Origin: Mycobacterium intracellulare ATCC 13950
Lineage (GTDB): Bacteria > Actinomycetota > Actinomycetes > Mycobacteriales > Mycobacteriaceae
Length of the DNA stretch: 64,000 nt
Assembly (NCBI RefSeq): GCF_000277125.1
Contig: NC_016946.1
Span: forward strand, 1,984,001-2,048,000
Direction: 5' to 3'
In this document: in pieces, positions 51,164-58,127 of the stretch
How the letters are laid out: each line of letters begins with the position of its first letter
How positions within the stretch are numbered: position 1 is the first letter of the stretch
Made by a program: the position numbers and the translations under genes
Notes under the pieces: model-generated
What the model was told of the DNA's origin: nothing
What the model saw: the letters and a program-made list of their open reading frames with translations, nothing else
The model's database searches: none

Positions 51164-51889
51164 CTAACCGGACCGCGGCCGTGGCGCAGCGTCATCATGC
51201 CGCACAACGGGATCGGGCAGGAACAACCTGCAGGATCCGGGTTCGGCGAACGGGATGAGACCGAGGCCCGGCGCGTCGGTGGCGCCGAGCTGCTCCAGCA
51301 TTCCCTCGACAATCCCGAGGTGGACCTGACAGACGATCGTCGGATAACGACGGGCCGCGTTCAGCAGGGGACACCGGCGCAGTGCGATGCCTCGCCGCGC
51401 GTCGGGGTCGTCGTCGGGCGCGAAGCCGAGGCGGGCCAACGCGTCGAGCACGGACTGCCGCGCATCGTCGCCGGTGCGGCCGCACTCGTTGATGAGTTCG
51501 CGGCCCCACTCGACGCCGGCCGCACGCGCGTCGCGCTCCGGGTGCGCGCTGGTGCGAGCCAGCTGTCCGGCCAGCGCGGTCGCCAAACCCGCGTAGTCAC
51601 GCGTCGCCACCGCGGGGTCGGCGGCCGATGCCCGGTACAGCGTGGCCGGACGTCCGCGTCCGGGTGTCCTGGCGGTGGAGCGTTCGACGAGCCCAAGCTC
51701 GACGACCGCGTCGAGATGTTCGCGAACGGTGTTGGCGTGCAGGTCAAGAGCCGCGGCGGCGTCAGTGACCCGGACGGGGGAGTGTGCGCGCACGTAGTCG
51801 AGCACCCGCAGCCGCTGCCCGGACAGCGCCACGGGCGCCACCAGCACCGGCGTCGGCCGGGGGCCCAGGACGACCGGCTCTTTTTTCAC
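51164..51889 (-). CDS. HTH regulator with cysteine cluster (SufR-like type)
   Basis: 241 aa. Winged HTH at about 25-90 (LRVLDYVRAHSPVRVTDAA...NTVREHLDAVVELGLVER) and a C-terminal sensor with the pattern C-x13-C-x32-C (RRCPLL...IVCQVHLG...GSCRLF). Related regulators bind an Fe-S cluster and respond to iron, oxidative or nitrosative stress. GTG 51889 lies only 3 nt from an 18-bp palindrome and 7 nt after TACAAT, suggesting a leaderless autoregulated mRNA. It is divergent from a hemerythrin gene. Confidence 0.84.
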   Translation of the reverse strand: MKKEPVVLGPRPTPVLVAPVALSGQRLRVLDYVRAHSPVRVTDAAAALDLHANTVREHLDAVVELGLVERSTARTPGRGRPATLYRASAADPAVATRDYAGLATALAGQLARTSAHPERDARAAGVEWGRELINECGRTGDDARQSVLDALARLGFAPDDDPDARRGIALRRCPLLNAARRYPTIVCQVHLGIVEGMLEQLGATDAPGLGLIPFAEPGSCRLFLPDPVVRHDDAAPRPRSG

Positions 51890-51891
51890 GG

Positions 51892-51909
51892 AATTTATTG
51901 TAGTAAATT
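51892..51909. promoter_or_regulatory. Palindrome AATTTATTGTAGTAAATT
   Basis: Perfect 6-bp arms AATTTA/TAAATT with a 6-base centre, an AT-rich island in GC-rich DNA. On the minus strand it contains TACAAT as a likely -10 element for the regulator. It lies 72 bp before the hemerythrin start, so a regulator bound here would control both genes. Confidence 0.65.
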
Positions 51910-51981
51910 GTTGGGCGATGCACCTAGCGCAATGAGCCGCACCCGCTCGGCGAGCGTCAGCTCAACGGAAAGGAACCGAAA

Positions 51982-52749
51982 ATGCCGGCCAACGATGTGA
52001 TCGTGGCGTCCACAGCTGCCGATGCCGAGGCGGTCGAAGCCATCACCAGTCACCACGCGCAACTCGCCGGGCAGCTGGCGGTGCTTACCGATGCGATGGT
52101 GTCGGCGGTCGAGCGCGGTGCGGACTTCGAGCCGACACGCGTTGCCGCCCTTGCCTTCCTGGCCGGTGAGTTGCTGCCGCACGCGGCGGCTGAGGAGGAG
52201 CGCCTGTACCCGGCCGCGACCCGCACCCAGCGCGCGCGGCCCCTGATCGAATCGATGATCGCGGCGCACCGCATCATCGGCTCCCTCGTCGACGGCATCC
52301 GCACGGAACCGCCGGTGCGCGCGGCCGGTTCCGCCCAAGCCCTGCGGGTGCTGTTCGACGCGCACCTGGTCGACGAGAACGAGCGGATTCTGCCCATCGT
52401 CGCCGCCGACCCGGACGTCTCCCTGGTGGAGGTAACCCACGGCATGCACGAACTCCTCGGCCACCCGCATACCACCAATGGCGCCGAGCCATCACACAAC
52501 TGCGGCTGCGGCGAAACCGATGCCGACGATCCCGTGCTCGACGTCCGCGACGTGCCGCATTCGATCCGGCACGCGACCGTGTTCGGCGCGTTCGACGCGG
52601 TTCCGGATGGCGGCGCCCTGGTGCTGGTCGCTCCCCACGACCCGATCCCGCTGCTGCGCCAGCTCGACCACCGGACGTCGGGGCGACTCGAAATCCGCTA
52701 CGAGCAGCGCGGTCCGGAGGCTTGGCGGTTGCGGCTGATCAAGCGGTAA
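51982..52749 (+). CDS. Hemerythrin (HHE)-DUF2249 fusion protein
   Basis: 255 aa. Residues 1-150 form a hemerythrin-like four-helix bundle with repeated His/Glu pairs (SHHAQLAG, LLPHAAAEEERLYP, AAHRIIG, DAHLVDENERILP) that bind a di-iron site. A linker with HNCGCGE (two Cys) leads to a DUF2249 domain (about 180-255) with the typical PHDPIPLLRQL. Hemerythrins bind O2 or NO; DUF2249 is TusA-like and often found with nitric-oxide metabolism genes. The divergent Fe-S type regulator fits an NO/redox role. Confidence 0.87.
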   Translation: MPANDVIVASTAADAEAVEAITSHHAQLAGQLAVLTDAMVSAVERGADFEPTRVAALAFLAGELLPHAAAEEERLYPAATRTQRARPLIESMIAAHRIIGSLVDGIRTEPPVRAAGSAQALRVLFDAHLVDENERILPIVAADPDVSLVEVTHGMHELLGHPHTTNGAEPSHNCGCGETDADDPVLDVRDVPHSIRHATVFGAFDAVPDGGALVLVAPHDPIPLLRQLDHRTSGRLEIRYEQRGPEAWRLRLIKR

Positions 52750-52778
52750 GGGGCAATACGCGAAACCGCGCGGGGCGT

Positions 52779-52970
52779 CTAGTCTTCGCGGGACAGCGCC
52801 GCGCGCGGACACGCCGCGACGGCCTGCTCGGCGAGCGCCTCCTGCCCGGCGGGCACGGGGTCGGTGAGGACCACGGCGTATTCGTCATCGTCGAGCTCGA
52901 ACACCTGGGGGGCGATGTTCACACAGAAGGCGTTGCCCTCACAGCGATCACGGTCCACTAGCACGCGCAT
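52779..52970 (-). CDS. 3Fe-4S ferredoxin (P450-type)
   Basis: 63 aa ferredoxin with C-x5-C (DRCEGNAFC) and a distal CP (AACPRAAL), the pattern of [3Fe-4S] ferredoxins that pass electrons to P450s. MRVLVDRDRC is a typical N-terminus. The nearest P450 is at 49614-50810 on the other strand; physical distance and orientation leave the partnership open. Confidence 0.92.
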   Translation of the reverse strand: MRVLVDRDRCEGNAFCVNIAPQVFELDDDEYAVVLTDPVPAGQEALAEQAVAACPRAALSRED

Positions 52971-53007
52971 TGAGAATCCTCCTTCGATACGTCAGCGGGC
53001 TGCGTCC

Positions 53008-53481
53008 TCACGCGTTCGCCTGCTGGCACACCCACCCGTCGGGCGTGCGTCCGGCCTCGATGAACCGGGTCAGCTCCGCGCTTGTTTGCGGCGGCAGGTC
53101 GGTGTCGGCGTTCGGATAGATGACCGGCTCCTCTTTGGAGTTGTGCTGGTGGAGTTGATCCAGCAGCTGCGTGCACGTATCCCTCAGTCGCGGAACGTCG
53201 TTCCCGTCGGCGAGCAGATCCTCCAGCGTGTTCATGGTGTGCCAGAGCTGACCGTGCTCGCGCATCATCACGAAGATCGGCATCACGATCCCGGCCTCCC
53301 GCAGCGGCGGGAACAGGAAGATTTCCTCTAGGTAGATGTGCCGGCGCAGGGCTACCAGGGTGTCGGTCAATAGTTCGCGCTGCAGGCCGCCGCAGTCGAG
53401 CTTTTCGATGAAAGCCTCTATCGCGTCATCGATTTCGCGGTGTTCTCGCGTCAACTCGGCAGATAGCGTCGGGCTGGTCAT
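53008..53481 (-). CDS. Hemerythrin HHE-domain protein
   Basis: 157 aa four-helix protein with di-iron ligand motifs TREHREIDDAIE, LRRHIYLEEIFLFP, MREHGQLWHT and HQHNSKEEPVIYP. ATG 53481 is preferred to ATG 53487 because GAGGGG then lies 6 nt upstream. It would bind or sense O2/NO. It is transcribed downstream of the OsmC gene, 32 nt after it, probably in the same unit. Confidence 0.9.
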   Translation of the reverse strand: MTSPTLSAELTREHREIDDAIEAFIEKLDCGGLQRELLTDTLVALRRHIYLEEIFLFPPLREAGIVMPIFVMMREHGQLWHTMNTLEDLLADGNDVPRLRDTCTQLLDQLHQHNSKEEPVIYPNADTDLPPQTSAELTRFIEAGRTPDGWVCQQANA

Positions 53482-53513
53482 TCGCATCCCCTCTGTGTCG
53501 GGCGGCTTCTGTT

Positions 53514-53954
53514 CTAGTCGAGTTCGGCGTCGACGCTGATCGTCGCTCCGGCGAACAACCGCGACACCGGACACAGTGCCGCGGCCTGGTCCACCACGGC
53601 GGCAAAGGATTCGGCATCCAGGCCGGCGACGCTGGCCTTGACCTTCAGCTGCGAGGTGGTGATCGTCGGAACACCATCGACCGCATCCAGGGTCACGGTG
53701 GCGGTGACCTCGAGTCGCTGTGGCGGAGTGTGGTTCTCGCCCAATTTCAAGGCCAATGCCATCGAAAAGCACGACGAGTGTGCGGCCGCCGCGAGTTCTT
53801 CGGGGCTCGTCTTGCCTCCGGGCTGCTCGGTGCGAGAGGCCCAGGTCAGCGGCAGGCCGTCCAGCGCTCCGCTGCTGCCCTGCGACAGTTTGCCTTCGCC
53901 CGACGCCAGCGGGCCTTCCCAGGTGGTCCGCGCCGCCCGTTCCGCGATGCTCAT
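53514..53954 (-). CDS. OsmC/Ohr-family peroxiredoxin
   Basis: 146 aa. The two redox Cys of the OsmC family are visible: Cys62 in AHSSCFSMAL and Cys128 in ALCPVSRLF. These enzymes reduce organic hydroperoxides with thiols. ATG 53954 follows AAAGGG. Its promoter carries the TTTATACAA-type palindrome also found before fdxA and the BKACE-ferredoxin gene. The hemerythrin gene follows downstream. Confidence 0.92.
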   Translation of the reverse strand: MSIAERAARTTWEGPLASGEGKLSQGSSGALDGLPLTWASRTEQPGGKTSPEELAAAAHSSCFSMALALKLGENHTPPQRLEVTATVTLDAVDGVPTITTSQLKVKASVAGLDAESFAAVVDQAAALCPVSRLFAGATISVDAELD

Positions 53955-53985
53955 AGTCCGCGATCCCTTTCTCCGTTGCGTGGCA

Positions 53986-54010
53986 TTTATACAAGTGCTA
54001 TTTGTGCAAA
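53986..54010. promoter_or_regulatory. Operator-like repeat TTTATACAA-N7-TTGTGCAAA
   Basis: Inverted repeat with 9-bp half-sites (7 of 9 paired) 32 bp upstream of the OsmC start. On the minus strand it overlaps a TATAAA-like -10 element. It is one of three copies in the window; its spacer is one base longer than in the others. Confidence 0.62.
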
Positions 54011-54152
54011 CCCTAGCCCGTCACCGTGCGCGTTGGCCAGCATCGTCATGGCCCGCCTGGAGCGGGATTCGCAGGGGAACCGTCTCGATCATCGCGATGA
54101 CTGCGGCGCGGTCGTCGGCGATCGGCGCGGTAATCCCTACCATGGCTAAGAC

Positions 54153-55133
54153 TCAACGTGTCCGCCGCAACACGTCGGCGAGCGCGCGCCGCGGCGTGGG
54201 CGGCGGGGCTGCGTCGAGCGCCGGCGCGACACCCACCCGGATCAAGACCTGGGGGAGGTCGGTGTGACCCGTGACCGCCGCCAGCAGTTCACGGCTGACG
54301 GACAGTTCCGTCAACTGCGACACCGGACACGTGGCCAAGCCGGCCATCGTGCATTCCAGGAGGACACTCGATAGCACTTCGCCGCACGCAAACGCGTTGG
54401 CGTGGCTGTCATCTTCGGTGGACAGCATCAAGATCTTCGAGAAGTCCCGCGTCACCCCGGCACGCCGGTCCGGGTTGCGGGTGAAGGGGAAGTGGCGATT
54501 GACGCCCACCCGATCCGCTTCGGCGGCCGAGATCAACGAGCTGTAAGGGATCCCCTCCGATACCTCGAACGGTGCTGTCCACCAATCGAGTTCGACATGA
54601 TACGAGGAGTCATACAGGCGCAGCGACTCGGTGAACTCGGCCGCTTCGGCCAGGCGCGGACGCATCTCCTCCGGCAGTACGTCCAAGCGCACCACGCCCG
54701 CGTCGATCCTGCCGCGGAGCAAGCCCTCGAAGGATTCCCAGTCGAGCGGCGCGAGGAACGGGAGCCGATCGGTCCGACGCTGCAGGATCGCGTCGGCGCG
54801 GCGACGCTGGTGGTCGGTCACGCCGTCGGACGGGGCGAAGCTCACCCTGGCCAGGTGCCTAGGGTTGCCCGGCTCGGGAAAGCGTTCGACTTCGGCGGTC
54901 CAACCCGCGGCCGCCATCGCCGCCCGGAGGTGTTCGAGCGCACCGCCGCAGCTGATGTGGGCCTCGCGCATCGATCGATCCGCGTGCACGACACGGCTCG
55001 TGTCGAGCAGCAGGTCCAGCCCAGCGCCGTCGGCCACCCATCGCCACGGTTGGGTGTTGTACAGCGACGGGGCGCGGCAGGCCAACCGGACCGCATCCTC
55101 GATGACCTTGGTTTCCACCATAGTGTCGAACAC
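54153..55133 (-). CDS. Acg-like nitroreductase-fold protein
   Basis: 326 aa, twice the size of a simple nitroreductase, as in the mycobacterial Acg/Rv3131 group: two nitroreductase half-folds in one chain, starting ACRAPSLYNTQPWRWV and ending with LATCPVSQLTELS. These proteins bind FMN and are linked to dormancy in M. tuberculosis. GTG 55133 follows GGAGG by 6 nt; ATG 55121 is the alternative. It is divergent from an Fe-S type regulator across an AT-rich promoter. Confidence 0.86.
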   Translation of the reverse strand: MFDTMVETKVIEDAVRLACRAPSLYNTQPWRWVADGAGLDLLLDTSRVVHADRSMREAHISCGGALEHLRAAMAAAGWTAEVERFPEPGNPRHLARVSFAPSDGVTDHQRRRADAILQRRTDRLPFLAPLDWESFEGLLRGRIDAGVVRLDVLPEEMRPRLAEAAEFTESLRLYDSSYHVELDWWTAPFEVSEGIPYSSLISAAEADRVGVNRHFPFTRNPDRRAGVTRDFSKILMLSTEDDSHANAFACGEVLSSVLLECTMAGLATCPVSQLTELSVSRELLAAVTGHTDLPQVLIRVGVAPALDAAPPPTPRRALADVLRRTR

Positions 55134-55202
55134 GACGCACCTCCGGCTTCTCCGCTGGCCCAAGGCCGTTCGCTGGGGAGGACGACTCGGACATCCAGTG
55201 CT

Positions 55203-55220
55203 ACTATTAATGAATATTAT
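55203..55220. promoter_or_regulatory. AT-rich divergent promoter island
   Basis: The stretch ACTATTAATGAATATTAT stands out in GC-rich DNA between the Acg-like gene and the regulator at 55255. ATTAAT and AATATT are each self-complementary. It is a probable promoter/operator for both genes; no perfect long palindrome is present. Confidence 0.45.
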
Positions 55221-55254
55221 CCTCCAAATTGCTGGAAGGCAACCGGACGAGAGG

Positions 55255-55998
55255 ATGGATGGGGTGGGCGAGCGCACCGGGACCGAGGCCGGACGGCCGC
55301 ACCGCGCGGCACAGAACCGGCAGCGCCAACGAGTTCTTGAACTGGTGCGTGAGCATGACGGACCGGTCGATGCGACCGAACTCGCCGCACGGCTTGGGCT
55401 GCACACGACGACCGTGCGTTTTCACCTCGACACGTTGTGCGCCGAGGGACTTGTTGAGCGGACTCGGATCACGCGGACCGGTGTGGGACGTCCCCGCACC
55501 GGCTACCGCGCGGTGCGCGAGCGGCTGGACTATCGAATCCTGGCCGAAATATTGGCATTGGAACTCGGCGATACCGCCGACAAGAGGCGCCGCCGCGCCG
55601 AAGCCGCCGGCCGGCGCTGGGCCGAGCGGATCACCGACGACGTCCCGCACGAAGACCCTGTGGGACACCATGTTCCACGCGACGCGGCACCGGCGGAGGA
55701 TGCTGAGGAGCGTTCGGCGATGATCACGACGGTGTTCGCCAGGATGGGATTCGCTCCCGAGCTGGTTCCGGCCCAAAAATCGACCCGCCGCAACCGGCGG
55801 ATAATTCGTTTGCACAGCTGCCCGGTCCGTGATCTGGCCCGTGATCACCCCGAGGTGGCGTGCGCGCTGCACCGGGGCCTCCTGCAGGGCCTGGCGGGCC
55901 CGGCTAAGCCGGTTGGTTCGGAGCCGGGGATGCACGTCGAGCTGGAGCCGTTCGTCGAACCCGAATTGTGTCTTGCCACGGTGACCGCGCATGACTGA
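55255..55998 (+). CDS. HTH regulator with cysteine cluster (second SufR-like type)
   Basis: 247 aa paralogue of the 51164 regulator. Winged HTH about 20-85 (VLELVREHDGPVDATELAARL...TTVRFHLDTLCAEGLVERTR) and a C-terminal sensor with C-x13-C-x35-C (HSCPVR...VACALHRG...PELCLA). The histidine and glycine after the second Cys (CxxHxG) are shared by both paralogues. ATG 55255 is likely but has only GAGAGG close by. Its 3' end overlaps the haemoglobin gene by 8 nt, linking the sensor to an NO/O2-binding protein. Confidence 0.83.
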   Translation: MDGVGERTGTEAGRPHRAAQNRQRQRVLELVREHDGPVDATELAARLGLHTTTVRFHLDTLCAEGLVERTRITRTGVGRPRTGYRAVRERLDYRILAEILALELGDTADKRRRRAEAAGRRWAERITDDVPHEDPVGHHVPRDAAPAEDAEERSAMITTVFARMGFAPELVPAQKSTRRNRRIIRLHSCPVRDLARDHPEVACALHRGLLQGLAGPAKPVGSEPGMHVELEPFVEPELCLATVTAHD

Positions 55999-56428
55999 GG
56001 TGTGCGCCCCGGTGGGCCAAGCGGACGCAGATCTGGTCTCCCGCGCGGACATCGAGGCACTGTTGCGCCGGTTTTACGGCCGGGTGATGATCGACGACGT
56101 TCTCGCCGAGCCGTTCGCGGAGTTGCGGAGCAAGGGCCTCGAGTCGCACATCCCGGTGATGGCCGACTTCTGGGAGACCGTGCTGTTCCGCGCCGGACTG
56201 TACCGCGGCAGCGCCCTGCACGCCCACCGTCATGTCAATCAACGAAGCCCGTTGGGCGGCAGTCACTTCGTCCGGTGGCTCACCGTGTGGAACGGCACCG
56301 TCGACGAGATGTTCCGGGGCCCGATCGCCGAGCGCGCGAAGATCCAGGGCGCCCGGATCGCCTGGGCGATGCACCGACGGCTGACGGGCGCGGACTCGCC
56401 GGAGCTAGACATCCTGGTGCCGCGCTGA
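55991..56428 (+). CDS. Truncated haemoglobin (group III-like)
   Basis: 145 aa globin of the short 2-on-2 type. It has LLRRFYGRVMIDDVLAEPF (B/C helices), ADFWETVLFRAGLYRG, and the proximal-His region HAHRHVNQRSPLGGSHFVRWL, the pattern of group III (trHbP). Such globins bind O2 or NO. ATG 55991 lies inside the last codons of the regulator upstream (8-nt overlap), so they are translationally coupled. Confidence 0.86.
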   Translation: MTEVCAPVGQADADLVSRADIEALLRRFYGRVMIDDVLAEPFAELRSKGLESHIPVMADFWETVLFRAGLYRGSALHAHRHVNQRSPLGGSHFVRWLTVWNGTVDEMFRGPIAERAKIQGARIAWAMHRRLTGADSPELDILVPR

Positions 56429-56527
56429 AGCGCTGACACAGCCGCCGGGGGGGGCAAGGTGCCTTCAGTCCGGGTCGCGTTCACGGTTCGTGGTTGCGTG
56501 TCGGTCATCGGAACCAGGTCCATCTGG

Positions 56528-56551
56528 TTTATACAAGCCGACTTGTGTAAA
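56528..56551. promoter_or_regulatory. Operator/promoter TTTATACAA-N6-TTGTGTAAA before fdxA
   Basis: 9-bp half-sites paired at 8 of 9 positions with a 6-base spacer. The right half runs into TAAACT (56548-56553), a likely -10 box that lies 7 nt before the ATG. The mRNA is therefore probably leaderless, and a regulator bound here would cover the -10 element. Confidence 0.7.
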
Positions 56552-56560
56552 CTCTACGTC

Positions 56561-56914
56561 ATGGCATACGTGATAGGAAAGCCATGCGTAGACGTGATGG
56601 ACCGGGCCTGCGTGGAGGAGTGCCCGGTCGACTGCATCTACGAGGGTGGCCGGGCGCTGTACATTCATCCCGACGAGTGCGTGGATTGCGGGGCGTGCGA
56701 ACCCGTTTGCCCCGTCGAGGCGATCTACTACGAGGACGACCTGCCCGAAGAGTTGCAGCCGTACCTGGCGGACAACGCGGCGTTCTTTTCCGAAACGCTT
56801 CAGGGCCGTGACGAGCCGCTGGGGTCGCCGGGCGGGGCCGCCAAGATCGGCCCGCTCGGTGTCGACACACCGTTGGTGGCCAACCTGCCCAAGCAGGAGC
56901 CCGAGCCGGCGTGA
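56561..56914 (+). CDS. fdxA: 7Fe ferredoxin FdxA
   Basis: 117 aa ferredoxin with two clusters: [3Fe-4S]/[4Fe-4S] ligands Cys9, Cys17, Cys21, Cys25 and Cys40, Cys43, Cys46, Cys50 (spacing C-x2-C-x2-C-x3-CP for the second). The C-terminal LGSPGGAAKIGPLGVDTPLVA closely matches M. tuberculosis FdxA (Rv2007c), which is DosR-controlled there. It carries low-potential electrons. No ribosome site precedes ATG 56561; a -10 box 7 nt upstream indicates a leaderless transcript. The promoter palindrome is shared with osmC-like and BKACE-ferredoxin genes. Confidence 0.93.
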   Translation: MAYVIGKPCVDVMDRACVEECPVDCIYEGGRALYIHPDECVDCGACEPVCPVEAIYYEDDLPEELQPYLADNAAFFSETLQGRDEPLGSPGGAAKIGPLGVDTPLVANLPKQEPEPA

Positions 56915-56969
56915 ACACGGTCGTGATGCCACGCGAGGAACCAGTGGGCCACCGACGCGGAATCTCGTG

Positions 56970-57398
56970 ATGAACGCCGAGGGATCGATTGCCGTCGCCT
57001 TGACCTTCGTGTGGTTGGGAATGGTGTTGGCGATCTCATTTCTGGAAGCACCGTTGAAGTTTCGCGCGCCCGATGTGACGAGGCGGATCGGGCTCGGGAT
57101 CGGGCGCCTGGTCTTTCGCGCGCTCAACAGCGTCGAGGTCGTCTTCGCCGTCATCCTTGTGGCGGTGATTCTGGCCAAACCTCCGCCGGCGGGCGTCATC
57201 GCGGCACTGCTGACCGCCTTCGCGACGCTCGCGGCGCAGTTGCTGGTCGTGCGACCATTTTTGAACCGGCGTTCCGCCAAGGTTCTCGCCGGCCTTGATG
57301 CGCCGCGCTCACGCGGTCACTACGCCTATGTGGGCCTGGAGGCGGTCAAGGTGATCGCGCTGGTGGTCGCGGGCGTGCTGCTGCTCGCCACCCCGTGA
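56970..57398 (+). CDS. Four-helix integral membrane protein of unknown function
   Basis: 142 aa with four predicted membrane helices (about 7-26, 50-70, 72-95, 120-140). No catalytic motif was recognised. ATG 56970 lies 55 nt after fdxA and could be co-transcribed with it. A link to redox homeostasis is guilt by neighbourhood only. It is convergent with the 30-aa peptide and GreA-like gene; no clear terminator was seen between them. Confidence 0.75.
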   Translation: MNAEGSIAVALTFVWLGMVLAISFLEAPLKFRAPDVTRRIGLGIGRLVFRALNSVEVVFAVILVAVILAKPPPAGVIAALLTAFATLAAQLLVVRPFLNRRSAKVLAGLDAPRSRGHYAYVGLEAVKVIALVVAGVLLLATP

Positions 57399-57470
57399 CG
57401 TGAATCCCCGTCTCGGAGCGTGCTTTTGAAAAGCCCCACGAACACGCGTGGCCGGGTGCTTCCTCGAGTA

Positions 57471-57563
57471 TCACATTCGCCCATACGCGACGGCCATCAA
57501 CAGGAAGATCCCCGCGACCAGAAGAAACATCGTCGCCAACGGGTCGATCACATCGAAAATCAT
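57471..57563 (-). CDS. 30-aa membrane peptide
   Basis: ATG 57563 encodes a 30-residue peptide, MIFDVIDPLA followed by a hydrophobic helix (TMFLLVAGIFLLMAVAY) and GRM. It begins 10 nt after the GreA-like gene on the same strand. The ribosome site is weak (CTGATGGCG), so translation may depend on coupling. Single-helix composition supports it as a real small protein, but it could still be chance. Confidence 0.5.
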   Translation of the reverse strand: MIFDVIDPLATMFLLVAGIFLLMAVAYGRM

Positions 57564-57573
57564 GGAATCGCCA

Positions 57574-58041
57574 TCAGCTGATGCCGGCTAGGTGAACGCC
57601 GTAGGGGACGGCCTTCAGCAGTGTGACGGTGAGCGCGACACCGCTGGGCAGCGTATAGGTGCGCTGCTCGCCGGGACGCGCACCGGCGATGGCGGCGCCC
57701 AGCGGTGATCGGATCGAATAGACCTCCATGCCACCGTATTCGGCGCCGCGCACGCTGAACAGGAACGTTTCGACCTCGCCGGTGTCGTCGTAGCGGATGG
57801 TCAAAACCATTCCGGGCTCGGCGATCCCGTCATCGGGCGGGTCCTCACCGACGACCGCATCGACCAACAACTCATGGATCCGTCGGATGCGCACCTGCCA
57901 CGCACGCTGGACGGCGATCGAATTCTCGTCATTGGCGCTACCGACGGCGTTGGTGTCACACAACTCCCGCAGCGTCGCCAATTCCCGCTGAAGCCGCTCG
58001 TAGGCCTGCGGTGAAATCCATGCGGGTTGAGTGCTGGTCAT
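57574..58041 (-). CDS. GreA/GreB-like transcription factor (Rv3788-like)
   Basis: 155 aa: an N-terminal helical hairpin (about 10-75, QAYERLQRELATLREL...VRIRRIHELLVDAVV) and a C-terminal FKBP-like domain with VYSIRSPLGAAIAGARPGEQ. Size and layout fit Gre-fold factors that enter the RNA polymerase secondary channel; Rv3788-like members inhibit rather than stimulate transcript cleavage. ATG 58041 follows AAAGGG. Its presence in a stress-type region fits transcription control during growth arrest (inference). Confidence 0.85.
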   Translation of the reverse strand: MTSTQPAWISPQAYERLQRELATLRELCDTNAVGSANDENSIAVQRAWQVRIRRIHELLVDAVVGEDPPDDGIAEPGMVLTIRYDDTGEVETFLFSVRGAEYGGMEVYSIRSPLGAAIAGARPGEQRTYTLPSGVALTVTLLKAVPYGVHLAGIS

Positions 58042-58127
58042 ATCTTTTCCCTTTCTTCTGACAGCGTTGGAGCGCGCCCGAGAACGTGCTCGCGGGCGAG
58101 GATTCGCGGGAGGCTTGCTTTCCGGGG

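Noticed and set aside
57400..57470. GCTTTTGAAAAGC as a terminator between convergent genes
   Set aside because: The arms leave almost no loop and no GC-rich stem with T-run follows; not a credible intrinsic terminator.
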